This document shows positions 1 to 7,812 of a stretch of 64,000 nucleotides of DNA, piece by piece. Each line of letters opens with the position of its first letter. Positions within the stretch are counted from its first letter, which is position 1. The notes under the pieces are model-generated. The model made no database searches. It saw nothing but the letters and a program-made list of their open reading frames with translations, and was not told the DNA's origin. This DNA comes from Streptomyces beigongshangae (GTDB taxonomy: Bacteria; Actinomycetota; Actinomycetes; Streptomycetales; Streptomycetaceae): assembly GCF_019710745.1 (NCBI RefSeq), contig NZ_JAHKJW010000021.1, positions 1 through 64,000 on the forward strand. The letters are read 5' to 3'. Both the position numbers and the translations under genes were made by a program.

Positions 1-1521
1 GCTGCTCTTCCCGCCGCCGTGCGGGGCCGCTCCGCATGGGTGCGGGGCGTCCTGACGCTGCGCGACGGACCCGCCGCCGACGCCGCTGAGGCCCTGCTGC
101 TCGCCCGGTCCCTGCTCGCCGCCGAGGAGCCGGCCCGCGCGCTGCACGCCGGCCTCGCCGCCGCGGAGGCGGCCTGGGCCACGGGGGACGACGCCGCCTG
201 TCTGCGGGCGCTGAACGCGGCGGACCGTACGGCCGCCGCCTTCGACGCGGTCGCGGAGCGGGCAGCCCTCCTCGTCACCGCGGCCCGGCCCGCCGCCGGC
301 GCCCTCCCCGAGGCCCCCGCCGCGGATCCCGGACTGCCGCGCGCCTACCTGCACGGCATGCGGGCGATGCTGGAGCGGGACCTCGGCCGGGCGATCCCGT
401 GGCTGCGCCGCGTGGTCGAGCACGCCTGGGAGGAGGACGAGCCGGAGCGGCTGCTGTGGTCGGGGGCCGCGGCCCTTCTCCTCGGGGACGTGCCCGCCGC
501 CTGCCGGATCGGCGCGCGGACGCTTGCGGCGGCCCGGTCCCGGGGACCGGAGGCGGCCGTGCCACGGGCCCTGGAACTGCTGTCCTACGCGGAGTTGCGG
601 GAGGGGCACCACGACCGGGCCCGGACGCATGCCGAGGAGGGGCTGCGCACCGCGCACCTGTACGGGCAGAGCAACATGGCGGCCCACCACCACGCCGTGC
701 TGGCGCTGGTGGCGTCGATCGCGGACGAACCGGCCCGGGTCGCGCACCACGCCGACGCCGCGCTGGCCACCGCGCGGCGCCACGGACTGCTGCAGGCCGC
801 CACGCTCGCCGCGTGGGCGTGCGGCCGCGCCGAACTGGGCCGCGGGCGCCCTCACGAGGCGGCCGCCCGGCTCGGCCCGCTGGTGCGCCCGGGCCCGGAC
901 GGCGGCCACTTCGCGGTACGCATGCTGGCGATGCCCTGCTACGTGGAGGCCGCGGTGCTCGCCGGGCAGCGGGACGACGCACGCGCCGTCGTCGAGGAGT
1001 TCGCCCTGTGGGCGCACTTCGGCGCCGACGCACAGGCACCCGCGCAACTCGCCAGGTGCCGCGCGCTGGTGGCCGACGCGGACCGGGCCGACGCCCTGTA
1101 CGAGGAAGCCCTCGCCCTGCACGCACAGGCGGGCGGCGAATTCGAACAGGCACGTACCCGGCTGCTGTACGGCAAGTGGCTGCGCAGACGGCGCAGACTC
1201 GGGGAGGCCCGTGGCTGCCTGCGGGACGCGCTGGTCGGCTTCGAACGCTGCGGCGCCCGCGTCTGGGCGGAGCAGGCGCGCGCCGAACTGCGGGCGAACG
1301 GGGCGGCCCCGGCCGGGGCGAGGGCCGGCGCGCTGGACGCCCTCACCCCACAGCAACTGCGCATAGCCCGGTCCGTGGCCGAGGGCGCCACGAACAAGGA
1401 GGTGGCCCTGCGTCTGGCCGTCAGCACCCGCACGGTCGACTACCACCTGCGCAGGATCTTCGCCGAGCTGGGCGTGCGCTCCCGGGTGGAGCTGTCCCGC
1501 ATGGTCGAACATGCCGGATGA
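1..1521 (+). CDS. LuxR-family transcriptional regulator, 3' part (5' end outside window)
   Basis: The frame is open from base 1, so this is the C-terminal part of a longer protein; the GTG at 19 is probably internal. About 430 residues of Ala/Arg/Leu-rich helical repeats, resembling the TPR-like region of large MalT/LAL regulators, precede a C-terminal LuxR helix-turn-helix of about 60 residues. The HTH begins at LTPQQLRIARSVAEGATNKE and contains STRTVDYHLRRIFAELGV, the usual GerE recognition-helix pattern. LAL proteins normally carry an N-terminal ATPase, which would lie upstream and cannot be seen. The stop overlaps a 9-bp tandem repeat. The gene converges on the siderophore transporter operon. 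The regulator class is secure; the target is unknown. Confidence 0.85.
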   Translation, partial: AALPAAVRGRSAWVRGVLTLRDGPAADAAEALLLARSLLAAEEPARALHAGLAAAEAAWATGDDAACLRALNAADRTAAAFDAVAERAALLVTAARPAAGALPEAPAADPGLPRAYLHGMRAMLERDLGRAIPWLRRVVEHAWEEDEPERLLWSGAAALLLGDVPAACRIGARTLAAARSRGPEAAVPRALELLSYAELREGHHDRARTHAEEGLRTAHLYGQSNMAAHHHAVLALVASIADEPARVAHHADAALATARRHGLLQAATLAAWACGRAELGRGRPHEAAARLGPLVRPGPDGGHFAVRMLAMPCYVEAAVLAGQRDDARAVVEEFALWAHFGADAQAPAQLARCRALVADADRADALYEEALALHAQAGGEFEQARTRLLYGKWLRRRRRLGEARGCLRDALVGFERCGARVWAEQARAELRANGAAPAGARAGALDALTPQQLRIARSVAEGATNKEVALRLAVSTRTVDYHLRRIFAELGVRSRVELSRMVEHAG

Positions 1522-1580
1522 ACCTGATGAACCTGATGAACCTGATGGATCTGAGGAACCTGATGGATCTGAGGAACCTG
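1518..1580. repeat. 9-bp tandem repeat, seven copies, over a stop codon
   Basis: Three exact ATGAACCTG units are followed by alternating ATGGATCTG and AGGAACCTG variants. The first unit contains the TGA stop of the LuxR-type gene. The 9-bp period keeps every reading frame open, so the array could lengthen or shorten without frameshifts. Confidence 0.9.
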
Positions 1581-1591
1581 AGGGAACGGCA

Positions 1592-1626
1592 GGCACGGGC
1601 TCGGCCGGAAGTGCCGGGCCCGTGCC
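1592..1626. terminator. Hairpin between convergent genes
   Basis: GGCACGGGC at 1592-1600 pairs with GCCCGTGCC at 1618-1626, and the spacer holds a shorter nested stem. It lies between the convergent LuxR-type gene and siderophore-binding protein gene, so it could serve both directions. There is no clear T-tract, as is common in Streptomyces. Confidence 0.6.
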
Positions 1627-1637
1627 GGGACCCGGGC

Positions 1638-2678
1638 CTACTTCAGGGCCGACGCGAACAGCGGCACCACGTGCTCCAGCGCGTAGTCGACCGACAGGAC
1701 GGAGTCCGTCGCGAATGCCTGGCTGATGTTCCGGTCGTCGAAGACGACGGAGTGCCCCTTCTTCACGGACGGCACGGCCTTGAAGAGGGGATCGGAGCTG
1801 ATCTTCGCGGCGGTGATCCCGATGGGGGACATGACGGTCAGGTCGGCGTCGAGCAGGTTCAGGTTCTCCTCCGAGACGGGCACGGAGAAGGCGGAGCCGG
1901 CCTTGGCCTCGATCGCGGGGTTGTTGCGGAAGCCGAGCCGCTCGACGAAGTCGACCCGGCCCGTGCCGCGCACGTACGCACCCCAGGCGGAGGCGGTGCG
2001 CGAACCGAGCGTGATGGTCCTGTCCTCGAACCCGGGGTTCGCCTCGGCGGCGTCCGCGAACTTCCGCCCGGTCTCGGCGATCAGCTTCCTGCCGTCGTCG
2101 GGGCGGCCCAGGGCCTGGGCGACCATGGTGGTCTGCTTCTCCCAGGAGATCTTGTACTGGTCGCCGCCCGTCGGCACGCCGACCGTCGGCGCGATCTTGC
2201 TCAGCGTTTCGTACCGCGTCCGGTCCCCGCTGGACTTGGTGTCCAGGATCAGGTCGGGCTTCAGGGCCGCGATCTTCTCGTACTCGGGCTCCAGCGTACC
2301 GATCTTCTGCGGGCTCTCGTCGTAGAGGTCCTCGGCCCAGGGGCCGACGCCGTCACCGCCGAAGGCGAGCCAGTCGCTGGCCCCGACCGGCTGCACCCCG
2401 AGCGAGAGCGCGGCCTCGGCGTCGCCCCAGCCGAGCGCCACCACGCGCTTGGGCGCCTCGTCCACGGTGACCGTGCCGAACTTGGTGGCGACCTTCGCGG
2501 GGAACGCGCCGCCGGACTTCTGCGCGGTGCCCTCCTGGCCGCCGGAGCCGTCGGACGAGCCGCACGCCGCCAGCGTCCCCGTCAGGGTGAGCGCGAGGAC
2601 GCCGGTCAGCAGGCGCGGACGGACCCGCCGGCGTCGTGAGCCGGAGACGGAGACGGGGGCGGTGGGGCGAGGGGACAT
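1638..2678 (-). CDS. Iron-siderophore ABC transporter substrate-binding lipoprotein
   Basis: A FecB/FepB-type periplasmic-binding protein. An Arg-rich N terminus and hydrophobic stretch end in a lipobox (LTGTLAACGSS), so it should be lipid-anchored outside the membrane. The body begins with the family signature around APKRVVALGWGDAEAALSLGV and continues with EKIAALKPDLIL, typical of iron-siderophore binding domains. I chose the ATG at 2678, preceded by GGAAAGAG, over the GTG at 2705. It is the last gene of a leftward operon after the ATPase (116-bp gap) and two permeases. The iron box at 6109-6127 suggests repression by iron. The siderophore cannot be told from sequence. Confidence 0.9.
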   Translation of the reverse strand: MSPRPTAPVSVSGSRRRRVRPRLLTGVLALTLTGTLAACGSSDGSGGQEGTAQKSGGAFPAKVATKFGTVTVDEAPKRVVALGWGDAEAALSLGVQPVGASDWLAFGGDGVGPWAEDLYDESPQKIGTLEPEYEKIAALKPDLILDTKSSGDRTRYETLSKIAPTVGVPTGGDQYKISWEKQTTMVAQALGRPDDGRKLIAETGRKFADAAEANPGFEDRTITLGSRTASAWGAYVRGTGRVDFVERLGFRNNPAIEAKAGSAFSVPVSEENLNLLDADLTVMSPIGITAAKISSDPLFKAVPSVKKGHSVVFDDRNISQAFATDSVLSVDYALEHVVPLFASALK

Positions 2679-2794
2679 GGCGGGTGCTCTTTCCGGGAGG
2701 TTCACTGGAGTGCTCGACAGGGCCGGGGACAGGGGGTTCGGGGAGACGGGGGGTCGGGGGTCGGGGAGACAGAAGGTCCGGGGAGGCAGAGGGT

Positions 2795-3634
2795 TCAGGA
2801 GGACGCGGCGGTCGGGGCGGTGTCGGGTGGGGGCGCCGTGATGTGGTGCCGTCCCATCGGGACGATCAGGGGGGTGGCCGACGCCGGGTCCGGGACGACC
2901 GCACTGCGCAGCCCGAACACCTCATGCACCAGCGCCTCGGTGACGATCGCGGACGGGGCGCCCTCGGCGACGATGCGGCCGTCCTTCATCGCGATGAGGT
3001 GGTCGGCGTACCGGCACGCGAGGTTGAGGTCGTGCAGGACGACGGCGAGGGTGACACCGCGCTGCCGGTTGAGGTCGGTCAGCAGGTCGAGGACGTCCAG
3101 CTGGTGGCTGATGTCGAGATAGGTGGTGGGCTCGTCGAGCAGCAGGACGTCGGTCTCCTGGGCCAGGGCCATGGCGATCCACACGCGCTGGCGCTGGCCG
3201 CCGGAGAGTTCGTCCAGGGGCCGGTCGGCGAGTTCGAGGACGTCGGTGGCGAGCATGGCCGCGGCGACCGCCTCGGTGTCGGTGGCCGTCCAGCGCCGGA
3301 ACCAGCCCTGGTGCGGGTACCGGCCGCGGCCGACCAGATCGGCGACCGTGATGGCCTCCGGCGCCACCGGGGACTGCGGCAGTACGCCCAGGACGGCGGC
3401 GACCTGACGGGTGGGCAGCTCCTGGATGCTGCGCCCGTCCAGGAGGACGGCTCCCGCCGACGGCACGAGCAGCCGGGCCATCGAGCGCAGCAGCGTGGAC
3501 TTGCCGCAGGCGTTGGGGCCGACGACGCAGGTGATGCGGCCGGGCGGCAGGTCGACGTCGAGCCCGGAGATGATCTCGCGCTCTCCGTAGCCGAGCGCGA
3601 GGTCCCGGGCCTGGAGGGTGTGCTGGGAGGTCAC
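2795..3634 (-). CDS. Iron-siderophore ABC transporter ATP-binding protein
   Basis: A FecE/FepC-type ATPase of 279 residues. It shows Walker A (GPNACGKST), the ABC signature (LSGGQRQRVWIAMALAQ), Walker B (VLLLDEPTTYLD) and the H-loop (AVVLHDLNLACRYAD), all intact. The GTG at 3634 was chosen because AAGGAG sits 6 bases upstream; a longer reading from GTG 3703 lacks such a site. It lies between the second permease gene (71-bp gap) and the binding-protein gene. It should power ferric-siderophore import through the two FecCD permeases. Confidence 0.92.
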   Translation of the reverse strand: MTSQHTLQARDLALGYGEREIISGLDVDLPPGRITCVVGPNACGKSTLLRSMARLLVPSAGAVLLDGRSIQELPTRQVAAVLGVLPQSPVAPEAITVADLVGRGRYPHQGWFRRWTATDTEAVAAAMLATDVLELADRPLDELSGGQRQRVWIAMALAQETDVLLLDEPTTYLDISHQLDVLDLLTDLNRQRGVTLAVVLHDLNLACRYADHLIAMKDGRIVAEGAPSAIVTEALVHEVFGLRSAVVPDPASATPLIVPMGRHHITAPPPDTAPTAASS

Positions 3635-3705
3635 CGTCGTCTCCTTGGGGGTGCCGAGCGGTTCACGGGCCTCGCCGGAACCTTCGTACGGGGGTCGCGT
3701 CACGG

Positions 3706-4902
3706 TCAGCCGCCCGTGCCCACGCGGTTGGCGCGCGCGAGCAGCCACAGCAGGTACGGCGCACCGACGAGGCTGGTCACGATCCCGACCGGCAACTGCG
3801 TACCGGGCAGGAGGTGCTGGGCCGCGTAGTCGGCCGACAGGACCAGGGCGGCCCCGGTCAGGGCCGCGGGCACCAGGACCGCGCCGTGTCCGGGGAGCAG
3901 TCGCCGGGCGATGGGAGGGGACACGAAGGCGACGAATCCGACGGGTCCGGCGGCGGCCGTAGCCAGTCCCGCGAGAGCGGTCGCGCAGGCCAGCATGGCC
4001 AGCCGGCCGGGCTCGACGCGCGCGCCCAGACCGCCGGCCGCCTCGTCGCCCAGTTGCAGGGCGGGCAGGGCCCGTGCGGCCACCAGGGTCAGGGGCAGCA
4101 GCAGGGCCGCGCCGCCGAGCAGGGGCCAGAAGTGCGTCCAGGACCGGCCGTTGAGGCTGCCGGTCAGCCAGAGGAAGAGCCCTTGCGCCTCGGTGACCTC
4201 CGAGCGCGTCATGACGTACGAGACAAGGCTCGACAGGCCCGTGCCGATGCCGATGCCGACGAGGACCAGGCGGTAGCCCGAGACGCCCTTGCGCCAGGCC
4301 AGCAGGTACACGGCGGCTCCGGTCAGCAGCGCGCCCAGCAGGGCGAGCGCCGACAGGGCGAGCCCGCTCCAGCCGAGGACCAGGGTGGCCAGGACGGCGG
4401 CCGCGGCGGCCCCCGAGCTGACCCCGATGACGTCGGGACTGGCCAGCGGGTTGCGCAGCAGGGCCTGGAACACCGCTCCCGACAGGCCGAAGCAGGCGCC
4501 GACGAGGAGTGCCAGCAGGGCGCGCGGCAGACGCAGGTCGAGGACGACGAACCGGGTTCCGGCGTCGCCGCCCCCGGTCAGTGTCGCGAGGACGTCGACG
4601 AGCGGGACGACGAAGTCACCGGTGGACAGGGACACGGCGAACGCCACCAGGACGACGGCCAGCAGGATGCCGCCCACGGCGGCGCGGCGCGCCAGTCCAC
4701 GGCGTCTGACCCGGACGAGACGGGCCACGGCGGTGTGCAGGGAGGCGGGGGAGAGGTGTTCCGCCGCGCCTGTCATGCCCTTCACTCCGGCCGGGTCACT
4801 CGTGTCGGTGAGGTTACTCGTGCCAGTGCCAGTGCCAGTGCCGGTGCCGGTGCCGGTGGATGCGGGGGTCGCCCCGGCCGCGGACGGGTTCGTACGGTTC
4901 AC
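3706..4902 (-). CDS. Iron-siderophore ABC transporter permease (FecCD family)
   Basis: A polytopic FecCD/BtuC-type permease. The hydrophobic core starts near GILLAVVLVAFAVSL and contains the family motifs RLPRALLALLVGACFGLSGAVFQALLRNPLASPDVIG and GFVAFVSPPIARRLLPGHG. The GTG at 4902 overlaps the upstream permease stop in a GTGA arrangement and was chosen for that reason. It gives a Thr/Gly-rich extension encoded by a 6-bp tandem repeat. The alternative ATG at 4776 would remove the extension and leave the repeat intergenic, but its ribosome site is too close to be convincing. The function is secure; the start is not. Confidence 0.88.
   Translation of the reverse strand: MNRTNPSAAGATPASTGTGTGTGTGTGTSNLTDTSDPAGVKGMTGAAEHLSPASLHTAVARLVRVRRRGLARRAAVGGILLAVVLVAFAVSLSTGDFVVPLVDVLATLTGGGDAGTRFVVLDLRLPRALLALLVGACFGLSGAVFQALLRNPLASPDVIGVSSGAAAAAVLATLVLGWSGLALSALALLGALLTGAAVYLLAWRKGVSGYRLVLVGIGIGTGLSSLVSYVMTRSEVTEAQGLFLWLTGSLNGRSWTHFWPLLGGAALLLPLTLVAARALPALQLGDEAAGGLGARVEPGRLAMLACATALAGLATAAAGPVGFVAFVSPPIARRLLPGHGAVLVPAALTGAALVLSADYAAQHLLPGTQLPVGIVTSLVGAPYLLWLLARANRVGTGG
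4821..4856. repeat. 6-bp tandem repeat (TGCCAG x3, TGCCGG x3)
   Basis: Six hexamers lie 42 bases beyond the stop of the first permease gene. If the GTG 4902 start is right they encode an alternating Gly-Thr tract at the N terminus of the second permease. If the ATG 4776 start is right they are untranslated. Confidence 0.9.
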
Positions 4903-5969
4903 AGTTCCACCACGTTCCGGCGGCGGACGAGCAGGACGAAGGGGACGGCGCCCAGCGCGGCGGTGATCACGCCCACCTGCACCTCGCCGGGCCGCGCGAC
5001 GAGCCGCCCCACCACGTCGGCGAAGAGCAGCAGGGCCGGCGCCAGCAGGGCGCTGTAGGGCAGGACCCACTTGTAGTCAGGACCGGTGATCAGGCGTGCC
5101 GCGTGCGGAACGGCCAGGCCCAGGAACCCGATCGGTCCCGCGATCGCCGTCGCCGCGCCGCAGAGCAGCACCACGCTCGCGGCGCCCGCCAGCCGCACCG
5201 CGACGATCCGCTGTCCCAGGCCGCGGGCGATGTCGTCGCCGAGGGCCAGGGCATTGAGGGAGGGGCCCAGCAGCAGGGCCAGGACGCCGCCGGCGGCGAC
5301 GAAGGGGAGGGCCTGCCACAGGACATCGGTGTCACGGCCGTTGAGCGCGCCCACCTGCCAGAACCGGAACTGGTCGAACGTTTGGCTGTCGGTGAGCAGC
5401 ATGGCGCTGGTCAGCGAGGTGAGTACGGCGGTGGTGGCCGCTCCGGCGAGGGCCAGTTTCACGGGCGTCGCGCCCTCGCGGCCCAGACTGCCGATGCCGT
5501 GGACGAGTACGGCGGCCGCACAGGCCCCGAGGAAGCCGAACCAGATGTACTGCGCCGGCTCGGTCAGCGACAGGACGCTGATGGCGAAGACGACGGTGAC
5601 GGAGGCGCCCGCGTTGACGCCCAGCAGGCCCGGATCGGCCAGGGGGTTGCGTGCGACGCCTTGCATCAGGGCGCCCGCGACGCCGAGGGCCGCTCCGGCC
5701 AGCAGCCCGGCGAGCGTGCGGGGGAGGCGCACCTCCTGGACGATCATCTGGCCGTGGACGGAGCGGTCGGGACCGAACAGTCCCGCCACCACGTCGTGCG
5801 GGGCCACGTCGCCCGAACCGACCGCGAGGCTGAGCACGCTCGCCGCCGCCAGCACCAGGGCCGCCGCCAGCAGCCCCGCACCGAGTGCGGGGCTGCTGCC
5901 GCGGCGGCGCTCGCGCGAAGGGCCGGCCGGTGCTTCGGTGGACCGCGGAGGGGAGAGGGGGGCGGTCAC
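4899..5969 (-). CDS. Iron-siderophore ABC transporter permease (FecCD family), first gene of operon
   Basis: A 356-residue FecCD-type permease with about nine hydrophobic segments and the motifs RLPRTLAGLLAGAALGVAGALMQGVARNPLADPGLLGVNAGA and GPIGFLGLAVPHAARLITGPDYKWVLP. The apparent start is the GTG at 5969; no strong ribosome site is visible. The stop overlaps the next permease gene, implying translational coupling. This is the promoter-proximal gene of the operon, and the iron box 140-158 bases upstream makes control by a DmdR/IdeR-type repressor likely. Confidence 0.9.
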   Translation of the reverse strand: MTAPLSPPRSTEAPAGPSRERRRGSSPALGAGLLAAALVLAAASVLSLAVGSGDVAPHDVVAGLFGPDRSVHGQMIVQEVRLPRTLAGLLAGAALGVAGALMQGVARNPLADPGLLGVNAGASVTVVFAISVLSLTEPAQYIWFGFLGACAAAVLVHGIGSLGREGATPVKLALAGAATTAVLTSLTSAMLLTDSQTFDQFRFWQVGALNGRDTDVLWQALPFVAAGGVLALLLGPSLNALALGDDIARGLGQRIVAVRLAGAASVVLLCGAATAIAGPIGFLGLAVPHAARLITGPDYKWVLPYSALLAPALLLFADVVGRLVARPGEVQVGVITAALGAVPFVLLVRRRNVVEL

Positions 5970-6108
5970 GCGACGCGTGCCGGGGGGCGCGTGCCGCGGA
6001 GGGACGGCGACGGTTCGAAGCGCACTGGAGATGGTCCTTGTCCGCCCGTTCGCGGGCAGCGCAGAGTTACGGAACGGCGAGAACTACGGAACGGGGAATT
6101 CCGTTCAG

Positions 6109-6127
6109 TAAGGCAAGCCAAACCTAA
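6109..6127 (-). promoter_or_regulatory. Iron box (DmdR1/IdeR-type operator)
   Basis: On the minus strand the 19-mer TTAGGTTTGGCTTGCCTTA matches 15 of 19 positions of the IdeR/DmdR consensus TTAGGTTAGGCTAACCTAA as I know it. It lies upstream of the siderophore importer operon. Confidence 0.75.
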
Positions 6128-6175
6128 CATCACGAAAGTAGCTGCGAGTAACCGGTGTCGGCCGTGCGGCGCCGC

Positions 6176-6538
6176 TCATCTCACCCTGGGTTCCGGACCC
6201 GCGAGGATCTCGGCCCCGATCCGCTCGTGGTCCTTCTGGCACTGCCGTGCCTCGCGGCGGCCCGACAGGAGGGTGCCTAGCCAGCCGAACGCGAAACCCA
6301 GCGGGACGGACACCAGGCCGGTCGTGCTGAACGGGAACCAGTTGAAGTCCGCCTGGGGGAAGGCCGCCGTGGGCGTCCCGGAGACCAGTCTCGTACCCGG
6401 CATCAGGACGAGGACCGTGAGCGAACCGCCGATGAGGGTGCTCAGCAGGCCGGTCCGGGTGTAACGGCGCCAGAAGAGGCTGTAGATCAGCGCGGGGGCG
6501 ATGGCCGAGGCGCCCAGGCAGAAGGACAGCGTCGCCAG
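6176..6538 (-). pseudogene. C-terminal fragment of a sodium/acetate-type solute symporter (ActP-like)
   Basis: From LATLSFCLGASAIAPALIYSLFWRRYTRTGLLSTLIGG to FPFSTTGLVSVPLGFAFGWLGTLLS this frame matches the last membrane segments and tail of ActP-type cation/acetate symporters of the SSS family. Full-length members are about 500-560 residues; only about 120 remain. The frame continues upstream to 6682 or 6701, but that sequence is Pro/Arg/His-rich and unlike a transporter, so no functional start is seen. The fragment ends just before the iron-box promoter. I read it as a deletion remnant. Confidence 0.75.
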
Positions 6539-7187
6539 CGGCTGGAGGCTGCGATGCGGGTCCTTGTGGTGGCCGGGTGCGGACGGGAGCGCGGCGTGCT
6601 CGGGTAAGTGCTCCCCGGAGACGGCCCAGGAAGGCCGGGCGGTGGGGTGCCCGGCGCGGTGCGGACGGGGGGGCATACGCATCCGAGGGGTCGTCGGACA
6701 TCCCGGTTCTCCTAGCGCGGCAGGGGTCCGGCAGGGGCGCGGACCGCAGGGAGGCGGGAAGAGTTGTTCGAGTCCTCGCGCGCTATTCGGCGGGGTTCGG
6801 GTGGGAGGACTTCCGGGCGATCCGGCTCGTTCGCACGGGTGGGTGGCGCCGGCCCCGGACGGCGGGCCCGTCAGCCGGTGGGGGAGGTGCGCGAAGGGGC
6901 GGACGAGCCGTCGGGGACATCGGTCGGCGCCTCCGGGGCAGGGGCTTTCGGCCCCCGGGGCGCGTACGGGGCCGGGGGTCTCGGTCTCCGGCGGGCGTGC
7001 CGGGCCGCACGGTCCCGCACCCGGCTTCCTCCCGTGTCCCGCACAGGGCTCATGCGTACCCTCCGGCGGGCCCCGCGAATCCGTCGCAGCCCTTACTGTC
7101 CTGCCGCCGGCGGAAGCCTGACGGAGGAACCGCCCGGCCCGCCTCCGGGCCTGCGCCCGCCTCCGCGTCCGTGCCCGCCGGCCGCCG
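6539..7187. other. No supported gene
   Basis: All frames here are Arg/Pro/Gly-rich with no recognisable domain and overlap one another on both strands. I see no RNA gene or clear repeat. It lies between the symporter relic and the MarR gene and may be decayed DNA. Confidence 0.5.
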
Positions 7188-7640
7188 TCACGGACGCGGC
7201 CAGGGCCGCCCGCCGAGACGCTCGATGTCGGTGTTGAAGCGTCGCAGGTAACGGGCGAACCCGGCGATGTCCTCGTCGGACCAGTCGGCCATGATCCGGT
7301 CCAGCGAACCGACGATCCGCTCGCGCTCCTGGTCGAGGATCCGCGCCCCCTCGTCCGTGATGCGGAACTTGCGGGCCAGTCCGCCGTCGGGGTCCGGGAT
7401 GCGCTCCGCGAGCCCGGCGCGCACCGCCGAAGCGGTCTGCCGGTTGAGCGTGGAGGCGTCGAGCCCGAAGGCGTCGCTCAATTCACCGATCGACATGGGT
7501 CCCTGGACACGGATGCGGCTGAGCAGGGTGTAGGAACTGCGTTCCAGCACGCTCTCCTTGGCGCGCCCGCCGCGCGCCGCGAGCGCATGCCTGCCGAGCA
7601 GCATCTGCTCGTACTCGACCTCGTACGCCGGCCTGGTCAT
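7188..7640 (-). CDS. MarR-family transcriptional regulator
   Basis: A 150-residue winged-helix protein. The HTH is MSIGELSDAFGLDASTLNRQTASAVRAGLAERIPDPDGG, followed by the wing RKFRITDEGARIL and C-terminal helices used for dimerisation. It is divergent from a drug-efflux-type MFS gene, the standard layout in which a MarR protein represses the pump and itself and is released by a pump substrate. A pair of direct repeats in the 172-bp gap is the likely operator. Confidence 0.88.
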   Translation of the reverse strand: MTRPAYEVEYEQMLLGRHALAARGGRAKESVLERSSYTLLSRIRVQGPMSIGELSDAFGLDASTLNRQTASAVRAGLAERIPDPDGGLARKFRITDEGARILDQERERIVGSLDRIMADWSDEDIAGFARYLRRFNTDIERLGGRPWPRP

Positions 7641-7718
7641 GTGCGTCGCCTCCCACGCTCCGACGGGGCCGGCGCGGCACGTTCTGCGACGGCCCCGCCC
7701 TCATCCTCGCACACGCTG

Positions 7719-7755
7719 TGCATAAGGCATACGGCATGCATGATGCATAAGATAT
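7719..7755. promoter_or_regulatory. Candidate MarR operator and promoter region
   Basis: TGCATAAGGCAT (7719-7730) recurs as TGCATAAGATAT (7744-7755), 25 bases apart, flanking a GCATGCATGAT core that includes GCATGC and ATGCAT palindromes. The stretch is unusually AT-rich for this window and lies between divergent MarR and MFS genes. The binding protein is inferred from position. Confidence 0.55.
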
Positions 7756-7812
7756 GTACACTGCATTCCCACTGGCCCGAGCTAGCCCGAGAGAGATGCG
7801 AGGAGTCCCCTG

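Noticed and set aside
399..2639. A 746-codon rightward frame over the LuxR gene end and siderophore-binding protein gene
   Set aside because: Arg/Gly-rich shadow that overlaps two real genes in other frames.
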